A stretch of DNA of 64,000 nucleotides from Paenibacillus sp. PK3_47 (GTDB lineage Bacteria > Bacillota > Bacilli > Paenibacillales > Paenibacillaceae): assembly GCF_023520895.1 (NCBI RefSeq), contig NZ_CP026029.1:5456001-5520000 (forward strand), read 5' to 3'. Positions 15,380 through 24,345 of the stretch are shown piece by piece. Positions within the stretch are counted from its first letter, which is position 1; every line of letters begins with the position of its first letter. The notes under the pieces were generated by a model. It saw only the letters and a list, made by a program, of their open reading frames with translations, searched no databases and was not told the DNA's origin. The translations under genes and the position numbers were made by a program.

Positions 15380-15440
15380 TTGACAAACTTATAGAGTGCA
15401 ACTAAACTAAAGTTAGTAAATATGTAACAGGGTTAGTTAC
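15380..15440 (+). promoter_or_regulatory. catE promoter with candidate YodB/CatR-type operators
   Basis: TTGACA (15380-15385), 17-bp spacer, TAAACT (15403-15408). ACTAA-N7-TTAGT (15401-15417) overlaps the -10; TTAGTAA (15413) and TTAGTTAC (15433) repeat words found at the nitroreductase promoter. Confidence 0.65.
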
Positions 15441-15529
15441 AGCTGTGAATGGGGATATCACTAAGTGCAAAGAATAGGCTTTATACAACAGATCAGTAAC
15501 GGAATTCAGAGAGTCCAGGGGGAGATAAT

Positions 15530-16393
15530 ATGACAGCAGCTAAATTACATGAGGAAGTACAGATCGGCCTAGTACAGATCAGGGTCAGCAATCTGGAGCG
15601 TTCGCTCGATTTTTATGAGAATGTCGTAGGATTGCAAGTCCTGCGCCGGCAAGAGCGGGTGGCGGAAATGACTGCAGACGGCAGCCGGGTGCTGCTTATT
15701 CTGCGGGAGATTGAGCATGCGGTGATCCCTCGCCGCAGCTCATTCGCCGGACTTTATCATTTTGCGATCCTTCTGCCTGACCGCCCGAGCCTGGGGCTTG
15801 TGCTGCGGAACCTGATTGATTCCGGGATTCATATCGGACAGGGGGATCATCTGGTCAGCGAGGCTCTGTATATTCAGGACCCGGATAATAACGGGATCGA
15901 GCTGTACCGGGACCGGCCGAGAGATACCTGGCAGCATGAGCCTAACGGCAACGTCGTCATGACTACAGATCCGGTAGATGTGGAAGGCCTTTTAGCGGCT
16001 TCAGAAGGGCTGGCGTGGAAAGGTCTTCCGGCAGGCACTACCATGGGCCATGTCCATTTTCACGTCAGTGACCTTAGTTTGGCCCGTACATTCTATGTGG
16101 ACGCACTGGGCTTTGAGGTTACCACCAACTTTGGAGATTCGGCACTGTTCATTTCGGCAGGAGGGTATCATCACCATATGGGCCTCAATATCTGGGCGGG
16201 GCAGGGTGCACCTGCAGCACCGGCTGATGCTCCGGGAATCGATTATTTCACCTTGCTGCTGCCGGGTGTACAGGAATGTAATGCTGTCGCAGAACGTATG
16301 CGCAGTGCGGGTTATACTGTGACTGGAGATGGGCAGGGAGTGACTGTAACTGACCCGTGGAATATCGGGATCAAGCTGCTTGTAAAGCCGTAA
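15530..16393 (+). CDS. catE: Catechol-2,3-dioxygenase-like VOC protein
   Basis: The product has 287 residues, the length of Bacillus CatE (YfiE). Two vicinal-oxygen-chelate modules are seen: residues 8-128 (IGLVQIRVSNLERSLDFYEN) and 165-285 (MGHVHFHVSDLSLARTFYVD). Metal ligands are expected in the second module (His in HFHVSD, His in the HHHMGLNIW segment, and a Glu near the end, which I could not place with certainty). The enzyme would cleave catechols with Fe(II) in the cytoplasm. In Bacillus catE is repressed by CatR and YodB and induced by quinones and diamide; the candidate operators here fit that scheme. The start at 15530 has GGGGGAG upstream. Confidence 0.85.
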   Translation: MTAAKLHEEVQIGLVQIRVSNLERSLDFYENVVGLQVLRRQERVAEMTADGSRVLLILREIEHAVIPRRSSFAGLYHFAILLPDRPSLGLVLRNLIDSGIHIGQGDHLVSEALYIQDPDNNGIELYRDRPRDTWQHEPNGNVVMTTDPVDVEGLLAASEGLAWKGLPAGTTMGHVHFHVSDLSLARTFYVDALGFEVTTNFGDSALFISAGGYHHHMGLNIWAGQGAPAAPADAPGIDYFTLLLPGVQECNAVAERMRSAGYTVTGDGQGVTVTDPWNIGIKLLVKP

Positions 16394-16427
16394 CATACAT
16401 GGAACAGCAGCATTATATGTGCAAATA

Positions 16428-16474
16428 AGAACAGGAGGCGAAGCCGGATGAATCCGGAACCGCCTCCTGTTTGT
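16428..16474. terminator. Bidirectional terminator between catE and the phosphoesterase operon
   Basis: AACAGGAGGCG pairs with CGCCTCCTGTT, with an inner CCGGAT/ATCCGG stem. Confidence 0.85.
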
Positions 16475-16489
16475 CTGCTGCGGATGGTA

Positions 16490-17452
16490 TTAATGTTCGG
16501 GTGCATTAATATCCGGTTCATGTACCGGCTGCTGCATTACCGATCCGTCCTCAAGGCGGAGCCAGGTATCAAATTCCCTTCTGCCCAGAGTCAGTTTGAT
16601 TACGCGTGCACCGCGCATAAAGCCTTCTTTTCCATAAGTATTGAAGCCTGTAGCCCGCCCGTAAGACAATCTTATCCCGTGCAGGCTGCCGGTGAAATCA
16701 TTGACATGATCATGCCCGCAAAAGGTGCCGGCCACATCGCCCATCTCAAGCAGCGCTGTAAATAATCCGGAATTCACATGCGGTGAGCATACCCGCTCGT
16801 ATTTATGCCCGTAACAGGTCTGTGTGTTCCACATCTCCAGATATTCGGGAACCGGAATATGAAAGAATGCCAGTGCAGGCAGTCTGGGGTTCCTGTTCCG
16901 CGGATTCAGCCGCTCCGATTCACCCGCCAGCCAGTTGATCTGATTCCGCCGGACCCAGTTATAGCCCGGAATTTGTTCATGTTCGGAATAGGCGCCGGAA
17001 TCCAGAAAATAGAGCAGGGCTGCAGAGCCGCCGCCGGGACCTCCGATCTCAAGCGTGTAATTGCCTGAACCGGAAAGCTCCTCAGGGCCGGCTGCGGCCA
17101 GGCATTGTGGATGCTCCAGGGCAATCTTCATGAGCTCTTCCCGGGAAATCCGGTTTTCGGTGTCGTGATTGCCAAATACAAAGGCCCAGGGAATACCGGA
17201 TTTCTCTGCTGCGTCTACGGCCCCGCGGAAAGCGGCGGCAGGATCTTCGCAATCTTTTTCGCCTGGTGACACGGGGCCGGTATAAATCAGATCGCCTGTG
17301 AACACGACAAGATCCGGCTGCTCTGCCTCCAAAATACGCTCCATCAGTTCCCGGGTACGCTGGTCTTCAGCCCTTCCGTCCATCCAGTGCAGGTCGGTAA
17401 ATTGGACCATCGTAAAGGTTCCGTCCTCCCGGAAGGCTAATTTTTCACTCAT
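16490..17452 (-). CDS. Metallophosphoesterase in the beta-1,2-glucan operon
   Basis: The product has 320 residues with the calcineurin-like blocks FTDLHW, FTGDLI, FGNHD, FFHIPVPEY and GHDHVNDF in order. There is no signal peptide, so it acts in the cytoplasm. It is the last gene of the reverse operon, 27 bp after the GH3 gene and before a shared terminator. Its conserved position next to a glucan phosphorylase suggests action on an imported sugar carrying a phosphodiester or phosphate, for example phosphoglycerol-substituted cyclic beta-1,2-glucan fragments. That role is my inference, not a family-established function. Confidence 0.82.
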   Translation of the reverse strand: MSEKLAFREDGTFTMVQFTDLHWMDGRAEDQRTRELMERILEAEQPDLVVFTGDLIYTGPVSPGEKDCEDPAAAFRGAVDAAEKSGIPWAFVFGNHDTENRISREELMKIALEHPQCLAAAGPEELSGSGNYTLEIGGPGGGSAALLYFLDSGAYSEHEQIPGYNWVRRNQINWLAGESERLNPRNRNPRLPALAFFHIPVPEYLEMWNTQTCYGHKYERVCSPHVNSGLFTALLEMGDVAGTFCGHDHVNDFTGSLHGIRLSYGRATGFNTYGKEGFMRGARVIKLTLGRREFDTWLRLEDGSVMQQPVHEPDINAPEH

Positions 17453-17479
17453 ACGCTAACTCCTCTCTTAAGCGGCAGA

Positions 17480-19639
17480 TCAGCCGATCCACACGCGCTG
17501 TGTGAAGTGGTCGCCGGAGTTCCGTCCGATCATAATATCAAACTCTCCGGGCTCAAACACGTACTGGTTGTCCCTGCCGTAGAACATCAGCATATCTCGT
17601 GTAACGGTAAAAGAGACCTGCCGCTTCTCATGTGCAGCCAGGGATACCTGGAGGAAACCCTTCAGTTCTTTGACCGGACGCACGACACTTGCGCTGACAT
17701 CACGGATATAGAGCTGTACGGTTTCTTTGCCGGCGATGTCTGAAGTGTTCTCCACGACTACGGACGCGATGGTGTCTCCGGTATTTTCCACGCTGAAGCT
17801 GCTGTATTCAAAGCTGGAATAGCTCAGGCCATAGCCGAAGCAGAACAACGGATCATTGGGGCAATCCAGGTAACGGCTCACATAGCGGATCTGCGGATAT
17901 CCGGGATCAAAAGGCCGTCCTGTCTGATAAGCATTATAATACACCGGAATTTGTCCCACACTATACGGAAAGCTCATCGATAGTCGCCCGGATGGATTGT
18001 AATCCCCGAACAGCACATCTGCCAGGGCATTCCCCGATTCGCTCCCCAGGAACCAGGCTTGTACAAGGGCATCGCTGGCTTCCAGAACAGGCTTCAGCTC
18101 CAGCGGACGTCCGCTGAATACGATGGTGACTACACGTTTACCGGTTTCCTTCAGACGCAGGATCAGTTTCTCCTGATTAGTGGACAGACGCAGGCCGGAT
18201 TTGCTGGCACCTTCTCCGGTATCATGCTGGTTCTCCCCGACAGCAGCGAGAATAACATCACAATCCTTCAGCCGGTTATAAGCGTCCTCGGTTTCATCTT
18301 CAACATCAAATACGCCCTCAAGCATGCTTCCCAGCTCACCGGTCATAGCAGTAAGAACATCTGCAGCTGAAGTTTTCCGGACAATTCCCTCATAAAGGGA
18401 GACCGCGGAATCCTTCACTGTACCAGACCAGCCTCCGAGCACCTGAACAGAGGTGGCGAAGGGGCCGGCCAGTCCGATCTTCATGCCGCGCTGCAGAGGT
18501 AATGCAGCCTGATCATTCTTCAGCAGCACTACTGAGCTTGCCGCAAGCACACGGGCGGCCCGGCGGTGCTCCGGATCCGGGCCGGCAGCCTCGTCGGCTT
18601 CGGGATCAGCATCCTTGAACGGATTCTCGAACAAACCGAGTGCGTCCTTAAGCTCCAGCACCCGGATGACCGCTTCATCAATCAAAGTGCTGTCCAGCTT
18701 GCCTTCTTCTACCAGGGCTGCGGCATGATTAATATAGTGGGTGGACATCATCTCCATATCCAGGCCCGCAGTCAGGCTTTTTTCAGCTGCTTCGCTGCCG
18801 TCCTGTGCGGCACCGTGGGGAACCAGCTCATTGACAGAATTGAAGTCAGCGATGGTTACGCCGTCAAAGCCCCATTCTTCCCGCAGAATGCCGCGGAGCA
18901 GCTGTTCATTTCCGGAAGCCGGGATACGGTCTACCGTATTGAACGAAGCCATCACCATGGCTGCACCGGCATCTATGGCTGCTTTGTAGGCTGGCAGATA
19001 ATATTCGCGGAACACACCGGAAGACATGTCTACCGTGTTATATTCGCGGCCGCCTTCCGGGGCGCCATATGCGGCAAAATGCTTCACGCAGGCTGCAATC
19101 CGCCCCTTGTCTTTGAGGTCCATTCCCTGATAGCCGCGGACCATCCGTTCGGCCATCCGGGCATTCAGATAGGGATCTTCTCCGGTTGTTTCCATAACCC
19201 GTCCCCAGCGCGGGTCACGGACGAGGTCGGTCATCGGCGAGAACGTGACATGAATACCGGCAGCAGCGGCTTCTCTGGCGGAAATTTCAGCAAAACGTTC
19301 ACAGGCTTCCAGGTCAAAGCTGCAGCCCATAGCGAGCGGAATCGGCAGAATGGTCCGGTAGCCGTGAATCACATCCGCCATGAACAGCAGGGGGACAGGC
19401 AGGCGGCTGGAAGCCAGATGGCGGGTCTGCAGCTCAATCACATTTTTGGCGCCAACGCCGTTCAGCACACTGCCGATGCTGTTCATGACATGGGGCTGAA
19501 TGTTCAGCTCCTTGAAAGGTCCGGTCAGATCCACGGTATCATCCAGCCCCCAGTAGTGGGGGCCGAGCTGGGTTAATTGAGCCAGCTTTTCCTCAAGCGT
19601 CATCTCATTTACCAGCTGTTGAATAAACGGTTTGGTCAT
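17480..19639 (-). CDS. GH3 family beta-glucosidase (probable sophoro-oligosaccharide-type)
   Basis: The product has 719 residues with the GH3 layout: N-terminal TIM-like barrel (FMADVIHGYRT, TFSPMTDLVRDPRWGR, KHFAAYGAPEGGREYN), nucleophile Asp in the GFDGVTIADFNSV segment, alpha/beta sandwich, then a fibronectin type III domain (LKGFLQVSLAAHEKRQVSFT). No signal peptide, so cytoplasmic. It removes terminal beta-glucose. It lies 29 bp after the GH94 phosphorylase gene in the same operon, the same order as Listeria innocua lin1839-lin1840, whose GH3 enzyme prefers sophorose and longer beta-1,2-glucans. The linkage preference is inferred from that synteny. Confidence 0.88.
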   Translation of the reverse strand: MTKPFIQQLVNEMTLEEKLAQLTQLGPHYWGLDDTVDLTGPFKELNIQPHVMNSIGSVLNGVGAKNVIELQTRHLASSRLPVPLLFMADVIHGYRTILPIPLAMGCSFDLEACERFAEISAREAAAAGIHVTFSPMTDLVRDPRWGRVMETTGEDPYLNARMAERMVRGYQGMDLKDKGRIAACVKHFAAYGAPEGGREYNTVDMSSGVFREYYLPAYKAAIDAGAAMVMASFNTVDRIPASGNEQLLRGILREEWGFDGVTIADFNSVNELVPHGAAQDGSEAAEKSLTAGLDMEMMSTHYINHAAALVEEGKLDSTLIDEAVIRVLELKDALGLFENPFKDADPEADEAAGPDPEHRRAARVLAASSVVLLKNDQAALPLQRGMKIGLAGPFATSVQVLGGWSGTVKDSAVSLYEGIVRKTSAADVLTAMTGELGSMLEGVFDVEDETEDAYNRLKDCDVILAAVGENQHDTGEGASKSGLRLSTNQEKLILRLKETGKRVVTIVFSGRPLELKPVLEASDALVQAWFLGSESGNALADVLFGDYNPSGRLSMSFPYSVGQIPVYYNAYQTGRPFDPGYPQIRYVSRYLDCPNDPLFCFGYGLSYSSFEYSSFSVENTGDTIASVVVENTSDIAGKETVQLYIRDVSASVVRPVKELKGFLQVSLAAHEKRQVSFTVTRDMLMFYGRDNQYVFEPGEFDIMIGRNSGDHFTQRVWIG

Positions 19640-19668
19640 TGCTAACTCCTTCTTCCCGAATGTACAGG

Positions 19669-22600
19669 TTATTGTGTGATATGGATGTGCAGCTCACTGT
19701 CGGTGAGTGACAGCAGAGTATTTTTGTCTACACATGCAGCACCATGACGATAAGGATTGGAGCGGCTTGTGGCGGTAACCGCTTTTCCGTCCCCATACAG
19801 TTCAGGTGTCCGGGAAGCGCCCGGGCTGATGTGATATACAAAGGTGAATGTGCGTCCGAAGCATTGGTAGGTAAAGCGCAGGCCGTCCAGGCTGGCCGGC
19901 AGTACCGGATCGATAATCAGCTCCCCGGGAGTAAAGCGGATGCCCAGGATGCCGGAGATAAGCTGATTCAGGTAAATTCCGGGGCCGCTGGAATAAAGCC
20001 GCCATCCGCCTTTAACCTCTACGCTTCCAGTGCGCAGCTGCCCGAAGTTCTCATCATAGCTGTACCGGTCGGGAAATTCCCCGTCTGAGCTGCTGAAATA
20101 CATATTGCTCTGCCGGAGCTTTGCATTGGGAACGCTGTCCCGGATAAGGACCGGGTTAATCTGGAACAAGCCTTCCCAGGCCCGGTCCGCTTCCCCCAGC
20201 TTGGCTGCCGCTTCGAGATAGCGGATGTGGGCATGGACATACTGCAGGCTGATCTCACGTCCGACATTGGCGGCCTGCTCGGCACGGCGGAAGACCGTGC
20301 TTACACCGCCCGCATAACGGGCAGGCCGGTCCATAAGACGTACGCCGTCCGGACAGGCCAGATGCTCATCGATCAGGCGGAGATTGATTGCAGCCTGAGC
20401 AGGGCTGACCAGCTCCGCAATAATACTGCGTGTCATAGGCAGCAGGCGGTAACGGATTCCGGTCCCGTTGTCCCGGGGATGAAGCATATATTCCAGTGTT
20501 TCTGCGTCTTTGAACAGTGCAAAGCCGGCAATAACATCATCCTTGATCAGCAGGCTGTGGAAGGAATTTTTCATCCCCTCGGCCATATCGGCCAGGCTGG
20601 CCGAGAATTCAGGATCAAAGTCCGTAACCTGCGACAGATTACGTATGACCTGGAACGCCAAAGCTACTGTCCAGGCGCTGACGAGCTCTGTTTTCAATGC
20701 TTCATTGGCAGGCTGCAGCGTATCATCCCAGTCACCGCCATCATAGGAGAGAAGGCAGGTGCCGTTAAGGAAGCGCTTACGGATCGTTTCCACAGCAGCC
20801 TTCACATGCTCCAGCAGTGACTCGGATTGCGGGGCCGGCATTGCATTATCCAGGTGGCGGTATCCAATCTGTTCATGAAAGACAGACTGATCGCCTGTAG
20901 CCATCACATAGTCGCCGATGCATTTCAGCGGCCAGAACACTACATCGCCATGCCATTCATGGGAATGAACCGGATGGCGGTCGAACATGAACCACTGCGG
21001 CCATTCCCGGGTCTCCCAGAGCTGGTGGGCGAACACCTCCAGCAGCACGTTTCTGGCCAATTCATAATGCTGGGTCATCAGGAAGTATTCCATCGGCCCC
21101 TGACAGACATCACGGGTGCCCCAAGCGGCTCCGCCAGGCTGTTCAAGCCCGTGCGGCACAATAAAATGGGTCATGGCATTATGGGTGTACCACCATGCGG
21201 TTTCATTCAAGGCCTCAATCCGCTTCTGCTCACTTCCTTCAATTTGCAGCTTGAACCGGGAACTGAAGTTTTCATAGAATGTGCCGTATTTAGCGGTTTC
21301 CTCTTCAAAGCGGTAAGGCAGGACCCTGCTGCTTTCTCCGGAAGTAAGCCTGCCCTGCATAACCAGCTGAAAGCCGGCGGACTGCTCCACCGTTATTGTA
21401 AGCAAAGTTCCGTTGCGCGGTTGACCATCCTCATAGAAAATCCGGTCGTCACTAAACATGTAAGCGGTACCAGGTAATTGAATGTTGTAATGAAGGCCAG
21501 GGTAAGGATGGCTTTGCTGCACACTCTCCTCCGGAAGGATCTGCAGTATTCCGTCTGCCTGATTTACCTGCACAGACTGAACAAATTCATGTTCTCCCAT
21601 CACCAGCTGGTTAGTCAGCAGGAAATCGTAGGACCTGCCGGACCCGGATTGTACCTGAAGGGCTATATCCGACTGGTGAGCTGCGGTAAAGCTGGTAACT
21701 GTAAGCGTATCGCCATTCAGTTTATAATGCCATCTGGCAAAGTTAACGCCCATTTCATAGGCCGCAGGCAGCGTTAAAATGCGGTAAACTCCTTCAACGC
21801 GGATATAAATGCGCTGACCTGTATTCTTGAGAATATTCAGCAGGCCGCGCGGCGTGGAGAGCAGCTTGTGGAAAGAGGTGTTGCCCGTTACAGTCTGGCC
21901 GTTAAAGATACCGTACATATAATTTGTAGATGAAATCAGGTTGTTATCGATCTTTTTATCATCCAGCAGGGTGGTGATAATATGCCCGTGCGGACGTTCC
22001 ACCAGCAGCTCCTTGGACTGCAGGACGACATGGACGTGATCCGGCGTGAAAAAGGATAAGAGCTGACCGTCCTCATATTCCTCCAGCCTGCGCTCGGGAT
22101 ACATCGCATCGATCTCTTCCCGGGACCATTGCTCTGAGACATAAGGCTGGCCGAATCCGGGGTGGAGCGCAACAGCTTCACCTTCCTGGAGCGGTGCAAG
22201 GGAGTTCCAGTCTATAGCGGTATAAGCATTCCGGATCTCGGAGCCGTACTCCAGCGAGGTTACTGCATCAGGGTGGGTCTCACGGAAGAGGCCGTAGAAG
22301 GCAAATTCACGCGGTTCATTCAAAGACATCTGTTCAGTCTGCAGCCCTGTGTAGGATAATTCGAACTGATAATTCCGGCTTGGCAGTCCGCTGTGCAGCA
22401 CTTGCGGTACATTCTCAGCCTTGTAGGACAAGCCGAAGAACTGCATGCCGTCAGTGGAATAGGCAACCGCCCGGGTATTCAGTACACCCTGCTGTAAATA
22501 GGGGAAAGCTGAGCCCTGCGGCTGGTTCTGGCGGGAGCATACTGCAAAGCCGTTAGGCCCTTCCCAAATGCTGTGGTCCAGATACTGGCTCATATACAGC

Positions 22601-23016
22601 TCATTGGACAGCACGCCGCCTTTGTCCGCAACGCCGATGTCCTGCCCGTAAATGATATCTACCGTTTCTCCATTTCCGGAGAGCAGGATGTGCCAGAACC
22701 AGATTCCGTCAGCAGCCGGAACAAAAGTTACACGGTAATCAATCTCCTGAGCGGAGCCTTCAAAAACGAGCTTATCCTGGTTGTAAGATAGTCTGGAACG
22801 GGAACGTATGCCGAGCAGGGGGTAGCTGTTGATCCCCCCAGCCGTATGCACACGGAGATAAATGTTGTTGGCCGACCCGTCTACCGGGTTGCCCTGATAT
22901 TGGTTAATAAGGGTGTGTGCATGCATGAATTCGAAGATATCACCTGTAGGCAGGAAGCTGTAGCGCGAATCTCCCCGGCTGAAGCCGATCAGATGGCTGT
23001 GTTGTGTGAAAATCAT
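19669..23016 (-). CDS. GH94 1,2-beta-oligoglucan phosphorylase-like
   Basis: The product has 1115 residues, much longer than cellobiose phosphorylase (about 810) and close to the roughly 1,100 residues of 1,2-beta-oligoglucan phosphorylase (Lin1839 type). The N-terminal half is a long beta-sandwich region. The (alpha/alpha)6 catalytic barrel starts near residue 600 (EALNETAWWYTHNAMTHFIV), with the catalytic Asp in the block SYDGGDWDDT and a C-terminal jelly roll. It would split imported beta-1,2-glucans with phosphate to glucose 1-phosphate. First gene of a three-gene reverse operon, with a consensus promoter and a LacI operator at 23123. No signal peptide; the ATG is at 23016. Confidence 0.85.
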   Translation of the reverse strand: MIFTQHSHLIGFSRGDSRYSFLPTGDIFEFMHAHTLINQYQGNPVDGSANNIYLRVHTAGGINSYPLLGIRSRSRLSYNQDKLVFEGSAQEIDYRVTFVPAADGIWFWHILLSGNGETVDIIYGQDIGVADKGGVLSNELYMSQYLDHSIWEGPNGFAVCSRQNQPQGSAFPYLQQGVLNTRAVAYSTDGMQFFGLSYKAENVPQVLHSGLPSRNYQFELSYTGLQTEQMSLNEPREFAFYGLFRETHPDAVTSLEYGSEIRNAYTAIDWNSLAPLQEGEAVALHPGFGQPYVSEQWSREEIDAMYPERRLEEYEDGQLLSFFTPDHVHVVLQSKELLVERPHGHIITTLLDDKKIDNNLISSTNYMYGIFNGQTVTGNTSFHKLLSTPRGLLNILKNTGQRIYIRVEGVYRILTLPAAYEMGVNFARWHYKLNGDTLTVTSFTAAHQSDIALQVQSGSGRSYDFLLTNQLVMGEHEFVQSVQVNQADGILQILPEESVQQSHPYPGLHYNIQLPGTAYMFSDDRIFYEDGQPRNGTLLTITVEQSAGFQLVMQGRLTSGESSRVLPYRFEEETAKYGTFYENFSSRFKLQIEGSEQKRIEALNETAWWYTHNAMTHFIVPHGLEQPGGAAWGTRDVCQGPMEYFLMTQHYELARNVLLEVFAHQLWETREWPQWFMFDRHPVHSHEWHGDVVFWPLKCIGDYVMATGDQSVFHEQIGYRHLDNAMPAPQSESLLEHVKAAVETIRKRFLNGTCLLSYDGGDWDDTLQPANEALKTELVSAWTVALAFQVIRNLSQVTDFDPEFSASLADMAEGMKNSFHSLLIKDDVIAGFALFKDAETLEYMLHPRDNGTGIRYRLLPMTRSIIAELVSPAQAAINLRLIDEHLACPDGVRLMDRPARYAGGVSTVFRRAEQAANVGREISLQYVHAHIRYLEAAAKLGEADRAWEGLFQINPVLIRDSVPNAKLRQSNMYFSSSDGEFPDRYSYDENFGQLRTGSVEVKGGWRLYSSGPGIYLNQLISGILGIRFTPGELIIDPVLPASLDGLRFTYQCFGRTFTFVYHISPGASRTPELYGDGKAVTATSRSNPYRHGAACVDKNTLLSLTDSELHIHITQ

Positions 23017-23122
23017 AATAACCCTCGCTTTCCAGTGCTTGGTTATGACATGTTAATGGAATGAAGGGGAGTTCATCACAGGATGTCATAAAGAAGGGTA
23101 ACCTGCTTCACGAAAAATACAA

Positions 23123-23136
23123 TAGAAACGTTTCCA
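23123..23136. promoter_or_regulatory. LacI-type operator O1 (reverse operon)
   Basis: TAGAAACGTTTCCA, just downstream of the reverse promoter. It is the mirror image of the operator at 23323, with flanks AA...TACTG shared by both. Confidence 0.8.
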
Positions 23137-23152
23137 TACTGAATACACCTAG

Positions 23153-23181
23153 ATCTTAGTCCCAACCTAAAAAGTTGTCAA
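23153..23181 (-). promoter_or_regulatory. Promoter of the GH94-GH3-phosphoesterase operon
   Basis: On the reverse strand TTGACA (23181-23176), 17-bp spacer, TAAGAT (23158-23153). O1 lies about 17 bp beyond the -10. Confidence 0.75.
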
Positions 23182-23264
23182 TAATGTTCAAAAAAATAGT
23201 TATTTTTGTACAAACGAACAATAATGTGTTAGATAAGTACTTGAAAAATTTTTAGGAATTCTGA

Positions 23265-23294
23265 TTGACAGCGCATACATTTTGGGAGTATATT
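23265..23294 (+). promoter_or_regulatory. Promoter of the ABC transporter operon
   Basis: TTGACA (23265-23270), 18-bp spacer, TATATT (23289-23294). Operator O2 begins 29 bp further on, a roadblock position. Confidence 0.75.
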
Positions 23295-23322
23295 CTTCGC
23301 GAGGGGAGTTTGGTGAAAACAA

Positions 23323-23336
23323 TGGAAACGTTTCTA
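23323..23336. promoter_or_regulatory. LacI-type operator O2 (forward operon)
   Basis: TGGAAACGTTTCTA, with flanks AA...TACTG as at O1. The centres of O1 and O2 are 200 bp apart, about 19 helical turns. Confidence 0.8.
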
Positions 23337-23382
23337 TACTGTCATTTCCGCTTTATGAATGTTCAAACTGGAGGTGGGCTCA

Positions 23383-24318
23383 TTGGCAAGTTTTAAGCGT
23401 GCAGGCGGGAATTTGATCCGGGAAGTTGTAAAAAACAGAGTCCTTTTTCTGATGCTGCTGCCTGTCATTCTGTATTTCGCGATTTTTCATTACGCGGTAA
23501 TGCCGGGGGCATACGTCGCATTCGTAGACTACAATCTGAATAAGGGGATCTTTGGCAGTGATTTTATCGGCCTGAAGAATTTTGAATTCCTTGTCCAGAA
23601 CGGTGATCTCTGGAATATTACCAAGAATACACTGCTCTACAACCTGGTCTTCCTAGCCCTAGGAAATATCATTCAGATTGTATTTGCCATTATGCTGGCG
23701 GAAATATCAGGCAGATGGTTCAAGAAGATTTCACAGTCCGTCATTCTCCTGCCTAACTTCATTTCCATGGTAATCGTTGGCGTGTTTGCCTACAATATTT
23801 TCAATTTCAACTCCGGTTTTATCAATACGATATTCGCCGGCGCCGGTCTGGAGCGTTATGAATTCTATTCCGATCCCGGGATCTGGAAATATATCATTGT
23901 AGCCTTCAAGATCTGGGCCGGTACCGGCTATGGCATGATTGTCTATCTCGCAGCGATCACAGGGATTAATCATGATTTATATGAAGCCGCTTACATGGAC
24001 GGCGCGACGACCTGGCAGCGGATCCGCTACATGACGCTTCCGATCCTGAAGCCGACCTTTATCCTGCTGCTGCTGTTCGGAATGGGCGGAATCCTCAAAG
24101 GCTCCTTCGACCTGTTCTATAATCTCATCGGCACCAACTCGGTACTGTATCCGCAGACAGATATCATTGATACGTATGTATTCCGTTCCCTGGTCGGACA
24201 ATTTAACTTCTCCATGGGGGCGGCAGTAGGCTTCTATCAATCCTTGTTCGGCCTGATCCTGGTGCTGGTAGTTAACTTTATCGTCCGCAAAGTTGAACCG
24301 GACAGCGCCTTGTTCTAA
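23383..24318 (+). CDS. Sugar ABC transporter permease (LplB type)
   Basis: I prefer the TTG at 23383, six bases after GGAGGTG, to an in-frame ATG at 23359 that precedes this ribosome site; 311 residues. About six membrane helices are visible, starting LFLMLLPVILYFAIFHYAVM. The EAA loop that docks on the ATPase is YEAAYMDGATTWQRIRYMTL. This is the type of permease paired with a YtcP-like partner in carbohydrate importers of Paenibacillus. First gene of the forward operon; no ATPase is encoded in the locus, so a shared MsmX-type ATPase encoded elsewhere is expected. Confidence 0.9.
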   Translation: MASFKRAGGNLIREVVKNRVLFLMLLPVILYFAIFHYAVMPGAYVAFVDYNLNKGIFGSDFIGLKNFEFLVQNGDLWNITKNTLLYNLVFLALGNIIQIVFAIMLAEISGRWFKKISQSVILLPNFISMVIVGVFAYNIFNFNSGFINTIFAGAGLERYEFYSDPGIWKYIIVAFKIWAGTGYGMIVYLAAITGINHDLYEAAYMDGATTWQRIRYMTLPILKPTFILLLLFGMGGILKGSFDLFYNLIGTNSVLYPQTDIIDTYVFRSLVGQFNFSMGAAVGFYQSLFGLILVLVVNFIVRKVEPDSALF

Positions 24319-24345
24319 GTTCAGATATGTAAAGGGGTGATTATA

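Noticed and set aside
18566-19576. 336-codon forward frame inside the GH3 gene
   Set aside because: Antisense shadow without ribosome site or family signature.
23359-23382. ATG at 23359 as start of the first permease
   Set aside because: The ribosome site GGAGGTG lies after this codon and fits the TTG at 23383.
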